Assembly: GCA_021234155.1 (NCBI GenBank)
Contig: JAJEKV010000124.1
Span: 562,001 to 626,000, forward strand
DNA: 64,000 nt
Direction of reading: 5' to 3'
Source of the DNA: Isoetes taiwanensis
Taxonomy: Eukaryota; Streptophyta; Lycopodiopsida; Isoetales; Isoetaceae
Shown: in pieces, positions 11,501-23,747 of the stretch
How positions within the stretch are numbered: position 1 is the stretch's first letter
Layout: every line of letters begins with the position of its first letter
Notes under the pieces: generated by a model
Seen by the model: only the letters and a program-made list of their open reading frames with translations
Databases searched by the model: none
What the model was told of the DNA's origin: nothing
Made by a program: the position numbers and the translations under genes

Positions 11501-14400
11501 TAGAACCCCATATGGTGGAACCAGGGAAACAAAGAGAGAAGAAGCAGTGTCCTTCAAGGACAAGCAGAGGGGTCAAACTACCTGCAGCCAAAGGCGATCC
11601 CTTGCGTGCAATGCCCAAGGAAAAAGAGGCAGGAAATGTACAGAAAAGCAATCAGGCTTTTAGGTGCTTCCAAACAAAATACAGGATGAAACCGCCTCTA
11701 CGCCATGAGTGCAAAATTTAGCTTGAGTTGGGAGAGCTGGGATGTCTCTCGTCCGGCATCACTCCACTCTGCCAAGAGGCCCTCGGGACTATATCCGTGG
11801 CGAGGCCAGCATTCTGCGTTATTAGATACAAAGAAAGCAAGCGGTAGGAGCCAAGATAAGGTACTGGCCAGAGGGAAGGCTAAGGCCAAGTCCTAGTCTC
11901 TGATATAGACTCCGTGAAGGTACCATAACTTTGCATCCCCTGCACGGTCTTAACAAGTTGAAGTTGAAGCCACAAAGTCAAAGCCAAGACCTGCTGTCTT
12001 AGCAAGTGGTGCTAGCGCGACGGCTACGCAAGCAAGAGAATTTAACTTCGGAGACGTACGACTCTGCTGTGGACACATCCGTATTTTAAAGGTAAGTAAT
12101 GCAAGTAACAAGTAAGTAATGACTTGATCATAGGAATGGGAGCACCTTGGACAAAGAAAGGCCATTATCGACCGGTGGGAAATGGAAAGCGGATTCTCCC
12201 AACGCCCACGGCAAGATCATTGAGATAACAAAAAGGGAAGCTGTTCCCCATCATGCGTATGTCTCCAAACAACAGCTCAAGTGCATCACCAAGAGGAGTG
12301 TGGCATATGCATTCCTCAAGCTTAGATTAGCCAGCCCTCAACCTAAGGAAGCAAAGCAGAAGACAAGGCGTGCCGTACAAGTTGCCGGCAAAGGCTAAGC
12401 TGATCATTTTAATTCCATGACCCTTCAGATGAGACTTCCGCTGCGCTCTCCATGTGGAGTTGGAGTGCTGCATTGCACTCGAGCCGTGAACAAAGCCAAC
12501 GAAAGCAAGGCACCTGTATATAGAATGACAACGCAGAAATTGCTCTGAGTTAAAGAACTGGGGCTTTTGAGCCGCTTGACTTAGGTTTATTAGGACTCCA
12601 GTGTTTCTATTTGGTTTCATTCTTTCATAAGAAGAAGGATGGTAGTCTATGGATGTATAGACTATAGGCAGCTTGAACAAGTACGCACTATTAAGAATAA
12701 ATATGCGTCCCATGATCTATCATTGGTCTTCAAAAGATCTCCAAAACTTACTTGCCTAAAATATCACCGTATTCGTGACAGCAAAGATATTCATAAGATC
12801 AATTTTATGCATTGCGAGTTCACCAGAATGCCTTCTTATCAAATGTTCTCGCAACGCTCATGAGGCTCATGAACGAGTATTCCTCAGGGAGTTCTGACAC
12901 CCTCTCGGATTGTTTCTTTGATGACATTTTGCGTATAGCAGTCCCTTTGAAGAGCACGTACAACACTCTGAGGGAAGAGTGCTAGAGAAGCCGGAAGCGA
13001 GTACCAGCCAGGCTGTTGCGTCGGCGCCACTTCGCAAATGTGAGAAGGTGGAATATCTGGTCATGCGGATTCCCGGCAGAAGTAACGTCCGACCTCACCA
13101 AGATTGAAGCAGTTGATCTCGGGCTTAAGAATGTGCATGAAGTCGTAAGTTTCTACTTAGCAGTAGCCATGGTGAAGTTCTGCAAAGAAACTTGCCAGAT
13201 AGCGTTCGCTAATGTGCATCTGGACGCCGCGAGAAAGGAAAAAGATTTCAAGGCACGCATTGGCAATGTAAGAAAGCCCAAGCAGGGCTGAATTGTTGAA
13301 GGAAGCTTTAATAACAGCCCCGTCCTAACCTCACGACTCGAAAAGATAGTTTGTAGCAACAGCATGAAAGTAAGATAGCGCCGCCATGCAAAGGCTTATG
13401 CAAGAAAAGAGCCGTGGTAGCGTGATGATTCCTAAAGAAGCATGAATCTGACGCCGAAGACGCTACCCCTTTACGCGACGCATCGTGAATTGCTTGCGCT
13501 TGTCAGTACAGAATATGGAAAATGCATCACTTTTGGGAAGGTGAAGTTCCAAATGGGAGGCTGCATCTGTAATTGTGAAAGCCTCCCAATATGTATCTAT
13601 GCAACCACACCCCCAACCTCGAAAAGTGCAGGCGTGGATGGAGTTCCTGAAGAATACGACTTTGATATAGTCTACAAAGCCGCGGAAGCTCAATGTGGTA
13701 GCCGATGTTTTCTGGGCGCATCCCCCATAACTAGGAGTGCATTGCAAACGCACTTCGGACATATCCAACATTTTGGTGGTAAGAGGATTGAAGAGTCCTC
13801 GCTAAACGACATGTGGATTTCAGTGGAAGTATGGGCGTTTCCCTTTCTAAGGAAGCGAAATGGTATAAAGAGCCGGAGGCCTTCGCTAATGGTACAGCTG
13901 AAGGAAACCTGTGTTGAGTACCATAAGAACAAGTTGTATGCACTAATCATCGTGTAAGGAAGTTGATCCTCCACTATTGACGCATAACAAAATTTTTCAA
14001 TAGCTGGGCTAAGTGCGGATTCATGAAAAACATATTTGCTAAAAAGCAGCGAGCTATTACTGCCGTGAATGAAGAAGGCCGCCTGCCATATCATGCGAAT
14101 GTCACTTTATGCCGCCAGACGGCGAGTAATCCTGTGTGGGTATTAGAGCCATTAGCTGCCAAACGCTAAGTGGGAGGTAATCAGCATGGACTTACTGGGT
14201 GACTTCGAAGGACAAAGCAAGAGGGGCGATGCCTTGATGGTGTGGTCGAAGGTTGTCTAAGATGGTACATTTTGTAGCCTTGCAGACTCGCTGTGATACA
14301 AATTTATGGATATGCAAGCTCTTCTTCTACCAGTAGATCTTCGTGCTTCATGGCATAGCAATACGTAACACGACCACCCTTATCAGCCGAATTCGACCCT
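8557..14400 (+). pseudogene. Chromovirus accessory ORF, gag and pol remnants, copy A
   Basis: Collinear with 38,085-43,920 of copy B. Readable landmarks include the accessory ORF region (8,820-9,170), an AT-rich spacer (10,290-10,440), gag (about 10,470-11,720), reverse transcriptase around 12,620-12,990 and RNase H to integrase from 13,330. No frame exceeds about 170 codons and all known domains are split by frameshifts. The match ends near 14,400 in the integrase core, so the chromodomain, polypurine tract and 3' LTR of this copy are missing. Confidence 0.65.
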
Positions 14401-14447
14401 AAGAACACAACCAGGCGGGCTGTTGTACGGGGGCGCCCAACTGATTG

Positions 14448-15302
14448 TGCTAGAGGGCTACTCAAGACGCATCGACTACAAGCTTTAGGTCTCTACCCCC
14501 TTCCCAATACAAAGGAGTTCCACGGAGATACATCATCCATATACATCCGCAGGAAGAACTAGAGAACAAGATCTAATCTATATTATAGAGTTAGGTTCTT
14601 TAGTTAGAATGCTATCTAGAGTTCTAGAATTTTGCTATGGGCAATCTAATAGGCTAAACCTCTTGATTCAATGCCTAAAATAGGGTTTAGACTATCTAAT
14701 TGGCCAAATACACGATCCTTGAGGAACTCCTCTGACTTGAGCTTTCGACCATCATCCTTTGAGCATAGAATCTCGAGAAACTAAGGTAGTAATTCTCCCA
14801 ATCCAGTGCGGGATGCGGTTTTGTTGAGGGCAAAGCAGTTCTAAAGCCCTAAAATCGAAAATTAGGTTAGTTAGGTTTCCAACCCTATATAGACAAGGGG
14901 TGGCTAGGGTTTCCAATTATCCCCTTTTGGCATGTGGGATGGTGGTAATGGGGCCCACTTGCCTTTAGGTGGGCAAATGTGCCCCACATGGAATAAAATT
15001 GCACCCAAATGTGCTCACATGGAAGTGTGTGCATTAATGAATGTGTACATTGGAAAATGTGCACATTAATTGCTCCTATGGGTATGGCCCACTTGGCATC
15101 AAGTGGCCACATGAAATGTGTGCCCACATTAATGTGTACATTGGAAAATGCACATTAATACTAATGCACACTCTTAGCGAGTTGCCCCTAGGGGCTACCC
15201 ACTTGGCTATCGTTGGCACCGTCAATCGGGTGGCGATCACGGCGTGGCGTGGCAGTACAATATACGCCCCGGGCGTATCTTTGTCTTCGGGCGAGCGTCA
15301 CA
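14448..15302 (-). repeat. Inverted fragment of a chromovirus LTR
   Basis: Read on the minus strand, this stretch matches roughly the first half of the LTR at 34,655-36,311: the terminus TGTGACGC (at 15,302 going left), the repeated ATTAATGTGCACATTTTCC words, the CTATATAGGGTAGG promoter region and the paired 'taggttagatcttgttctttag' region. It ends abruptly near 14,448 next to the broken copy-A integrase. Its outer terminus is intact, so it probably marks a separate, truncated insertion or an inversion junction. Confidence 0.75.
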
Positions 15303-15489
15303 TCGTGTCTGCGAAAATATTTCCGGCGCGGTTTAGTTTAATTTTCAGCGTCTGTGAAAATTTTCCGGCAGCCGAATTGTTTTCTTGGTATTTTTTGCGT
15401 TTTATATACGGCAAATTTGTGCCGTATCATTCAATTCATATGTATTCCGTATAAAACGTACAGCGTATTGAACCTATCCCTGCTTCCAC
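15303..15489 (+). other. Short segment resembling 34,270-34,435
   Basis: The end of this segment (AATTTGTGCCGTATCATT, then TATTGAACCTATCCCTG) matches the sequence lying about 220 bases upstream of the 5' LTR in copy B. It sits directly outside the inverted LTR terminus and directly before a second chromovirus. It is either a dispersed repeat or flanking host sequence carried along by rearrangement. Confidence 0.55.
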
Positions 15490-17172
15490 GTACTCTCCGT
15501 GGATATGATGCATTGATGGTAATGGTCGACAAATTGTCAAAAATGGCTCATTTCTTGCCATGTCGTACCACGGATCTGACCAAGCCGATCTGGCTTTCTT
15601 TGTTTACAAAGGAGATCTTGATTGCATGGAATGCCACGGGTTATTCCGACAGGGATCCCAAATTCATAAGTGCATTCTAGAAGGATTTCTTTGCCACCAT
15701 CCAAACCAAGCTTGCTATGAGTACCGCATATCATCCTCAGACGGATGGTCGGGGGCCGAGCATTACCAATCGTATTATAGAGGATATGCTACGGAGTTAT
15801 GTGTGGAGTAAGCAATCACAATGGGCTAACTATATCTATTTGGTCGAATTTGCCTAAAACAGCATGAAACAGGAGTCTTCCAGAATGTCTCCCTTTGGTT
15901 ATCAGTGTCTTACTCCGGACACATGGCATAATCCCGTTTCTAAAGTGGAGGTTTCTCAACAACCCCTCTTCGAAATGCAAGCTTTGGTTGAAGAAGTTCG
16001 TGGCTACTTATTGGCTACTTATTGATCGTCGGGAAAGAGTGTAGCGGATAAGCCTTGAGAACCCCACGAGTCTTCGGTGGCTTAGAATGGTTTGGCTTAA
16101 GATTAAGGTAAAACAAGCCAAGCTTAAGATTGGTAAGCGCAAGAAATTTGGCACCCGGATGGGCTGGACCATTCAAGATCATTGAGCGTGTTGGAAGCGG
16201 TATCGTTTGGATTTGCCACCCGGCGAAGATCCACAAGGTCTTTCCGTGAGTCTTACGAAACAACACACCCGAGATCGGAGGAGATCTTGGATACATCCAC
16301 CCTTCTTGAAATGATAGAAGAGCATCTAGATATACTGCCTGAAGCTCTTCTTGATCGAGCCTATAAGCAGACCAGAAGGAGTCAAATGCTACAATACTTG
16401 GTTAAGTGGAAACACTTGCCAGCTGCGTGGGTGATGAAGATAGACCTTGATAAGCACTATCCGGACTTCATGCGGGAATCTCAGGGCCGCACCATCAACG
16501 ATGCTATCAAACCCGCTCCCGGCGGTAAGCTTGAAGGCTTGATTCGCCGAGAATCAGGCAGTAGAGGGATAGATACATCGTGGTTAATAATAGTTACCGA
16601 TGATGAGATCACCTTCGTGTTCTTTAGGACGTGGTGTATTGTCAATGTCGGCATGCCGCGAATTGCTTGCAAAGCATGTAGTTGTTAGGCCGCGTTCATC
16701 TCGGCTATAATGGGAACTTGACCATTCCTTACGCCGCAATGAATTGCGAACCATAGGCATGATAGGTTCCCTTGTAGATAGGTTTTTCTTTTATTCTTAT
16801 AGGGGGTGGTCCCTTCAACCACAACCTATTTCTCTTATCTATATAAACTGATGCATTGACATGTGCAGGCCAGTGAGCAGTACGTGACCTGCCCATGTAT
16901 AGAGGGTTGCTGATGGCCCGACTTCTCCAGTTTTATCTTGTCTACATGTGTACCTTTTTGTTACTGTGATGTTGCTAATGGACTTCGGTCCTTAAACACT
17001 TTTCTTGTGATAATCATGTGAAATGCACCTTGGTGCTTAAACTATTTTATGTTTTAAGTTGTAATGGTATTACCTTCGGAAATAAGAAATTCCTTTACTC
17101 CTTTATGTATAATCGCTTACGTTCTAACTAATCCTAATGCTGAGGACAACATTATTTTTAAGGAGGGGAGAA
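15490..17172 (+). pseudogene. Second chromovirus: integrase and chromodomain remnant
   Basis: The element enters in the integrase core ([16 protein letters not shown] at 15,516 on; a DRDPKF motif near 15,650), continues through the region encoding [13 protein letters not shown] (about 15,918-15,960), and reaches a C-terminal chromodomain at 16,340-16,470 (QYLVKWKHLP). Several frameshifts are present, so it is not a working gene. The pol-proximal part including gag and reverse transcriptase is missing. It is related to, but clearly divergent from, the element at 34,655-47,362, and is followed by its own polypurine tract (AAGGAGGGGAGAA) and 3' LTR. Confidence 0.8.
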
Positions 17173-18762
17173 TGTGACGTTCCAAGTATTTATACAGTAT
17201 ACGTATAACTATATTGACACATCACCCAGTAAAGGTACGCCACCATGGGGTATTTTAACCTAGGGGGGTTGACCTAAAAGGGATTAATTTAGCTATGCTA
17301 AATTAATTATTAAAGGTTAATTATCTATAATCAAGGGATTAATCTCTAATTGGATTAATTAGGATAATGGATGGATTAGGAAGGTGCCACTTGGACAAAC
17401 TCGATTGGCCAGCATGGGGATGCTAACTTGGGGCATCAACATTGAACCTTTGTCCCATTTGACCCCAAAATCGAGCCAGGAGAAGGAGCAGCTGAGCGCC
17501 CAAGTTGCTGAAGCTATTGCTGAGTGCCCAAGTGTGCTAAACACCCAAGTCTTTGAAGATGGAAGCAACCCATGATAATGGATCAAGTCGAAACTCGGGT
17601 AAGTGGGTAGTCAAGCTTGAGATTTGTAGGATAGCGCTTCAGTTAGTCCTCTCTGATTATCTTTGTTAGGACTAACCCTTCTTTGATAGATGGGATTATA
17701 TTTCAATTATGGATTATGCTTTGATACGTATGGATGGGTGAATCTATGATAGTTCTCTGTTAGCCTTCCGTAAAGCAGGGATTAGAGGGGGGTAGAGACC
17801 TCTGTGCCTTATGCTTTAGTATGCTCCTAGCAGCTCCTTTAATTCCCAATTATTGCGGCCTGTGCACAAGAGACCACCGGGTCATGGATGCTATGGGATT
17901 GCTTAGCACCAGAGAAGGGACGCAGTGGTGAAGTGGGGGTGGGGTCTTGCACGAACATACAAGGCTCCTGGGACTCCTACAGTGGGCTAGGCCTGATAGC
18001 CGGTCACATAGAGGGCCGTGTATGGGTCTGACACTCCCTGGGTGCAGAGGTGTGACCCGTATGGGGCATCCTGTACTTTGAGTAGATTTAGGGTGAGTAA
18101 GTCAGGTATGGATGCAGGGGTCGCTGATGCGGCACGTATTCTCTAGCTCACCCATGGAACCGCTGCGATCCTGGAAGGGGACACTTCCCTGACCTGCCTC
18201 ATCGGACCAGGGCTTCATGAACCCTGGAGTAGGCTTGAAGGGTGATACCTTGAGTCTGCGTCTCTGGAAGGCTATAGTGATGCCATAGCATGATTCGACT
18301 CATCTGCAAAGTGTGCACAGGAGGGGCGGATGGAGTGGACAACCCTAGCCAATGTTCTATGCCAGCCAACGCCATGCCAAGATTCGGTCTGCTGATCTCT
18401 TGAGACCTAGCCGTCAGTCGATCCTCACTGGAGTCTGAGCCAGGGTAGAACCATGGGTTTGGGGTGTTTTCTATTAAATGTATCTTCTCTGTTATTGTCA
18501 GATGGATGGATGTGCCACCCTTCGTGGTGGTATTTATGATATGATTATGTTGTATGCTAACCTTGTATTCACGCTTCCGCGACATAGGAGTCTCATTGAA
18601 GGCGTGGGCCGAATGACACCTCTGTGTCCTTCACTCGAGCATCTTTCTATAGATGGCCCGAGTTAGACGGAGGGCCCTGCTCATGGCGAGATGGTTGCCA
18701 TGGGAGGGGAAAGTCCCCGTACGTATACGCCCGAGTGTCGTATATGTTCAGGGAGCGTCACA
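17173..18762 (+). repeat. 3' LTR of the second chromovirus
   Basis: The LTR starts TGTGACGTTCC directly after a polypurine tract and ends GGGAGCGTCACA, matching the TGTGGCGTTC...GGGGACGTCACA termini of the other family. Weak similarity runs through the middle (gtagagacc..., tgtgcacaagag..., gtcatatgat-like words). The 5' LTR is absent, so no target duplication can be checked. The long minus-strand frame at 18,199-18,585 is inside the LTR and is not a gene. Confidence 0.75.
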
Positions 18763-19370
18763 GGGAAGGGCCCATGGGCAGCACGAGCTTTGCCCTTTCT
18801 CGCAGCCCGTCTCATAGCAGACATGATCAAGGAAGAAAAACAAAGAACAAACAGGGTCCATGACGCTAAACTGTTATCTGTGCAGGTCGCCCAGCCTTCG
18901 TGCTCAGCCCAGCCCCATATAGCAGACAACACCCAGCCACAATTATGTTGCCGAATCAGAAATCGTAATCTGCAAAACACCCAGGCTTTCCATGGCGACA
19001 CCTGAAGCAACCAAATCGACACCTCATGCAGCCGAATTAGCATCCGCCTCATTGATCGACACCTACATTAGACTCCACGCGCGACCCAATCCAAATCTGA
19101 AAAAAAAAAACCCTGCCCCTTCTCTAACACAAATCCACGTCAGTTTCCAAACATAACTCAAATGCCACCATCATCCAAATACGTATTTCAATACGAATAC
19201 CACATTTAACCTTCCACAATCATATGTTAGAAAAATACTATTTTATTAACGAAGAAGATAACAGACGTTCAATGTCGGTAAAAAAAAAAAAAGGGAAGAA
19301 GGGACCCCGATGAGTCTATGTAATTACTAAAACACCCCTACGAGTTTCAAAATTATCAAAATGCCCCTCC
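18763..19370. other. Non-coding spacer, nothing recognised
   Basis: A GC-rich start beyond the LTR grades into AT-rich sequence with short A-runs at 19,100 and 19,281. Open frames here are short and overlap on both strands. I see no domain or repeat I can name. Confidence 0.5.
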
Positions 19371-19741
19371 CTCAAATAAACGTACAAATAAATTACCAAT
19401 TTGCCCTTACATACTTAATTATCAAAATGCCCTACACACTAAACTTAAATATCAAAATACGACGTCACATAATGCATTGATTGGGCATGCACATTGTGAT
19501 AGGGATACAATGCATGGAGTTATAGGCTCCAATTTAGTGATAATTTTGACTTCTGTAATGACTTTGTTGAATTCAAACTTCTATTCTTGAGGCATTTAGT
19601 GTAGATTGAATAAGATTGGTATGTAAGGCATTTTGGTAATTAAGTTTGGTGTATGAGGGGTATTTTAATAATTAAGTTTGGTGTATAGGGCATTTTGGTA
19701 ATGTATCTTTGTATGTTCATTTTATAGTGAATTTATTTGAG
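19371..19741. repeat. Imperfect foldback (inverted repeat) element
   Basis: The segment begins CTCAAATAAA and ends TTTATTTGAG, an exact 10-base inverted match. The next ~90 bases on each side are also imperfectly complementary (words such as ATTACCAAAATGCCCT and its complement), around a unique centre at about 19,450-19,610. This is the layout of a foldback or MITE-like element. I could not define a target duplication. Confidence 0.5.
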
Positions 19742-19778
19742 CTTGGTTTGTGTGGGGGAAAACTCACCACATGGCAGT

Positions 19779-19835
19779 TTCTGAGTGGGAATCTGCAGTT
19801 TGCCACCGCGAGTGGCCACCTGCAAATTTCCACTC
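19779..19835. repeat. 25-bp stem hairpin
   Basis: TGAGTGGGAATCTGCAG... and the complement of ...CTGCAAATTTCCACTCA form a ~25-base stem with only a few mismatches and a five-base loop. It lies about 80 bases upstream of a TATA-like GGTATAAAAGG at 19,909. Confidence 0.45.
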
Positions 19836-19908
19836 AAAAGCTGCCAGGTGGTGAATTCTTCCCGACGTGGCCTTCACCACCCAGAAATTACTCCTTGCAT
19901 GTCGGCAA

Positions 19909-22900
19909 GGGTATAAAAGGTATTTTTTTTTCCCTAATTCCCTTTTTTTGGCACGTCTCCGCCAACGAGACTTTCATCGAGGAGGTTCTTTTGAAGTGCC
20001 AGGCTACCCGATTACTTGTTTTTTGGTTTGGACATGGTTTTTGGAGGCGCTAGGTCACGATCTTCCGATGGAGGTAAGTTTTGTGCAAATCTTTTAGGTA
20101 CCCTTCCCCTCCCCCCCTCCCCCTCCCTCTCTTTTTACTTTTTCTTTTATTTGCTTCTTCTAACTGCATCTTTTATTTGCTTCTTCTAGGTCACGATCTT
20201 CCGATGGTTCAATGGCTCCAGATAGGATCACTTGGCCTCTATTTAATGTAAATGATTCAATGGTTCCTGATAAGATCACTTGGCCTCTAGGCTTTAAGTT
20301 TTTTAGATTACAAGGGTTTCTGTAAAAATAGTAATATGTTTTGAAAAAAGACTGATAAGACTTATAGATCACAGGCACCACATTTGAATGTACTTTCAAA
20401 TGATTAAATTGATAATACGGTGGAAGGATTGACTGAAGCCGATGCTTGACCTAGGATTCTAGGTTAAGCCGGACTTTTTTTTTTTACTTTTTCTTTTATT
20501 TGCTTCTTCTAACTGTATTTTCTCTTAATCTTGCAGGTGTTGGATCTTGCATGTGCTTTTAGGAAAATATTGCGAGTTCTGGATAATTTCTGAGTTGCTG
20601 CGAGTCATCTAAGGTTCGGTTTAAGGTTTGAGTTGCTGGGAGTCATCTGAGGTTCAGTTTGAGGTCTGAGGAGTGCACTGGTAGTGGCATGCAATGGACT
20701 TAAGTGGATTTATGCTACATTTCAGTCGAGTTTAACAGATTGAAGCTCTAAGCTTGTGCTTTAAGCCGTCAGCTTGTGATCCAGTATAGAAATATGGAGA
20801 CAGTCATGTCTTTTAGTTGGAGTGTTATATTTCTTGTAATATTATCTAGTAGTTCGTTGTTTGGAATGGATCCTAAAGGCAAAGAACCCGAGATTTCATC
20901 ATTTTCTCTTTATGGATCTGAAGAGGAAATAACAGATGCTGACAAATTCCTTAAAACACATCATACTAACGAAATCTCCAAGTTTATGGAGGGTGCAGAA
21001 GGAATCGTGGTTTGATGAAGATTTCAGCAACATTACTAAAGAATCAGATAAGAACATTGATAATGATAGGTTTCTTCCACTAATTATGCATGATGTTTAC
21101 ATGGGGGCAAAGATCGGTCCTCGAAAGTTACAGATTGGGCACAAAGAAAGTTTGATGCTTGGAGAACTTTTAAGAAGATGGACACTTTTGTTGGTAATGA
21201 AGGTCTACCTTGGAAATGCTTATTATGTTTATCATACAGGTAAAGAACAGTGACGGAAAGATATTTTCTGCTAGCAGGTCAGTAATTATCTTTTAAGTTT
21301 TTTGTTTATAAAGTTTGTAGTCAATGCTAACCCATGGTTGTTTTTTTTTTTTTTGAAGAACTGTGTCATCAATATATTAAAAGAATGGTAATGTTACAAA
21401 GCAAGTGAGGAGGAAACCCATGATGGTTGTTTTGTTGTAGCCTGAATAATCTTTTCAAGACGCATTGTCATAAAAAGCAGGATATGATCATTGAGGAGAT
21501 GGGAATTGATAGGCCATGATTCAAAATTTTAACTAATCCAATCTTTGGTCGGGCCGTCAAGGCATTTCTTGGTGCTGCAGAACGATCAAAACGTGCAGGG
21601 GTTGGTTTTAAGAAGAAAAAGGCAGCAGAAATTAGTTTCCAAATTGAACAAGACTTGTTGGCTGATAATGACCATCAGATTACTCATAATGCAGGTATTT
21701 TTTCTGTGTTTATTTTTGTTTGATGTGTAGGTTAAATGTTTTGCTAGGTTAATTAGCTAGGTTCATTATATGATTGGTGAAGGTTACCGAAGCATTGGTT
21801 AATTATTTCTGTTTTTTTTCAGGTTGTCAAAAGTTACCAGATTTAGTATTTGAGGGCATGCAGAACTTTGGGGTATTTGGGATTGCAATGTTAGCATAAG
21901 AAATGATTTGTATGGGGATGCAGTCATGTATAGGAAAAGAATTTCGAAGATCTGGAATACTAGTATGACAAGGTTTGATGACTCACATTTTTTGCCTCCA
22001 ATTTGGAGTTACAAAGCGGATTTTGTGGAGACTTACAAGCAGTATGTGAGGCATTTGCCGGAAAAGGATGGTGAATAGTCGCGCCACTCCATTTTGCAGA
22101 CTATTGCGAGCCCAAGATACAAAGTAAGTTAGTTTTCTTATTGTATTTTTGTTACTTTAGTTAGTTGCTAACATGTTTATTCAATTGCAGACATGTATCA
22201 GAAGGTACCAATGTTTGTGAATCAGTTGCAAACTTGGTTCCAATCTATGGGCAATCTCGTTAGTGATTGTGAGATAATGAAAAAGAGTGGACACATAACT
22301 TTGATATCTAGGTTGTCAATGGCTGGAGTATCGCTTGAAGTCGGCATGCTGATAACAAGTAAGTTGTTTGTTTAGGAAGGTAGCATCGTATAACAAGTAA
22401 GTTGTTTGTTTATTTATGTAATTTGTAATTTCTTTTTGACTTTGTGAGCTTCTTCTATGTTTGTTATTGCTGTAGGTGTGATAGATCTAAGGATGTTCAA
22501 GTTGACGCTGCAATGAATATATTGTCAGTACCGTTCAATGATGATTACTCACTAACATGTTATAAAGATGTTCTTCGGCAAGAAATAACAAAGAAGACTC
22601 TCTTGATGTCTTCTGGTTCAAGTACAAGTTGTCTGATTACGAGCAATATTGCAGATCTGAAACTTGCAGGTGATGAAATTCCTATGGAGAAACCAGCAAA
22701 TCCCGTGATTCTTGCGCAGAAACTAGCAGATTCCTGCAGAGGAACGATTATCTCAGACGAGATAAGGTCTTCTAGTGATCTTATTTGTGTGAGTTTTATT
22801 TTAGTTTTATTAGTAATGTATTTTGTATTTTCTAGGTTGCTCGATCTATTCTACCTAGTTCTGTTAGTTCTATTGTACCTATGAATTTTGGAACTGTGGA

Positions 22901-23030
22901 TGTGACAAACTTAAGGCAGATTGATATCAAAAATGATATATGGGAGAAATGTTTGCAATCATGTCCTCAGTTAGAAGGAGGCAGCTATATTTTGAATTCA
23001 AACATGTCTAATGCTGGTGGTTAGTCTTTC
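19909..23030 (+). CDS. Unrecognised multi-exon locus, possibly degenerate
   Basis: A TATA-like GGTATAAAAGG at 19,909 is followed by an ATGGAG codon pair ending in a splice-donor GTAAG at 20,074. Candidate exons downstream include 20,795-21,015 (a hydrophobic N-terminus METVMSFSWSVIFLVI, then an acidic stretch), 21,557-21,693 (ending CAG with a GTATTT donor), 21,880-22,080, 22,190-22,360, 22,480-22,770 and 22,835-23,020. Each has plausible intron borders, but frames do not join cleanly and several contain stops. I recognise no domain. It could be an old host gene or a captured transposon gene. The outer limits given are those of the candidate exons. Confidence 0.3.
20131..20514 (+). repeat. 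Local direct duplications in intron-like sequence
   Basis: A 35-base pyrimidine-rich word (starting TTTTTACTTTTTCTTTTATT) occurs at 20,131-20,166 and again at 20,480-20,514. The word GGTCACGATCTTCCGATGG occurs at 20,052 and 20,189. These look like small replication-slippage duplications, one of which copies the presumed ATG exon. Confidence 0.55.
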
Positions 23031-23747
23031 ATGGGAGCAACGAAGCATTGTGTTTTCCTATCAATTTTAATTGCAAGTCCTTTGCAGGCAAGATCGATCG
23101 TAGAAAGTGTTTTTGCGAGGATACAAAGGATGTCTTGAGGGATACTGGACTGGTGTCATTATCTTTTGATTCAGTTACAAATTTTGAATATGAATTGTTC
23201 AGTTTTTTTTATCTTAAAACTCTGATGAATTTTCAAAGTGTATTTTCTCAAATGAAGTGTTTCAATGAAACAGTTCTTGTTTGAATGTTTCAATGAATCA
23301 GTATTTTGAATTAATATTTTATTAGCACGTTTGCACAAACACAAGTTGACACTTTGAAGCAATTTTAGAGTGTCCACGTTGACGCCAAGTGGGATTTTTT
23401 TCCAAGTGGATGCTATTCCAACCATTTGATTTCATCTACGGTGAAGAAAATACATGGAAATTCCAGCGTGTTCAGGGCGTCGGAAGTTATGCTGGCATTA
23501 GAGATTAGAGAGAACGAGAAAGATGCAGAGCAGAAAAAGAATGGAAAAGACTGCGGATTTGAGCGTGTGGGCAAAGATAGTTGGATTTGAGCATAAACGG
23601 CCGACGTCCTGAAAGAAACGTGCTTGGATCAGGGCCTTTTCTAGGTTTTCAAAATGATTCAAGAAGAAACGGCAAAGCAACGATGGCAGCGAAAATGAAA
23701 ATGTTAGTTGTAGCGGAAGTGATGAAGATTCGGCTGCCGGATTGCGC

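Larger units (their letters stand above)
1..14400 (+). repeat. Copy A of a ~14.4-kb direct duplication (other copy 29,541-43,920)
   Basis: From base 1 the sequence follows copy B in the same order and orientation: trihelix gene, minus-strand gene, 5' LTR, H3-like locus, gag and pol as far as the integrase core. The two spans are almost equal in length. Copy A differs by very many 1-3-base indels and clustered substitutions, many in homopolymers or around CAG/CTG, so every reading frame is broken. Similarity stops near 14,400 inside integrase. The left edge lies outside the window. It could be a real segmental duplication that includes the retrotransposon insertion, or an unpolished duplicate contig segment. 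Confidence 0.9.

Noticed and set aside
13442-13957. 171-codon plus-strand ORF in copy A, apparently long enough to be a gene
   Set aside because: It spans RNase H to integrase of copy A in shifting frames; the protein has no coherent domain and the region aligns to broken pol in copy B.
15041-15454. 137-codon plus-strand ORF
   Set aside because: It runs through the inverted LTR fragment and into unrelated sequence; the Cys/His-rich look comes from the ACATTAATGTG repeats, not from a zinc-binding protein.
18199-18585. 128-codon minus-strand ORF
   Set aside because: It lies wholly within the 3' LTR of the second chromovirus, and similar chance frames occur in the other LTRs. No domain.
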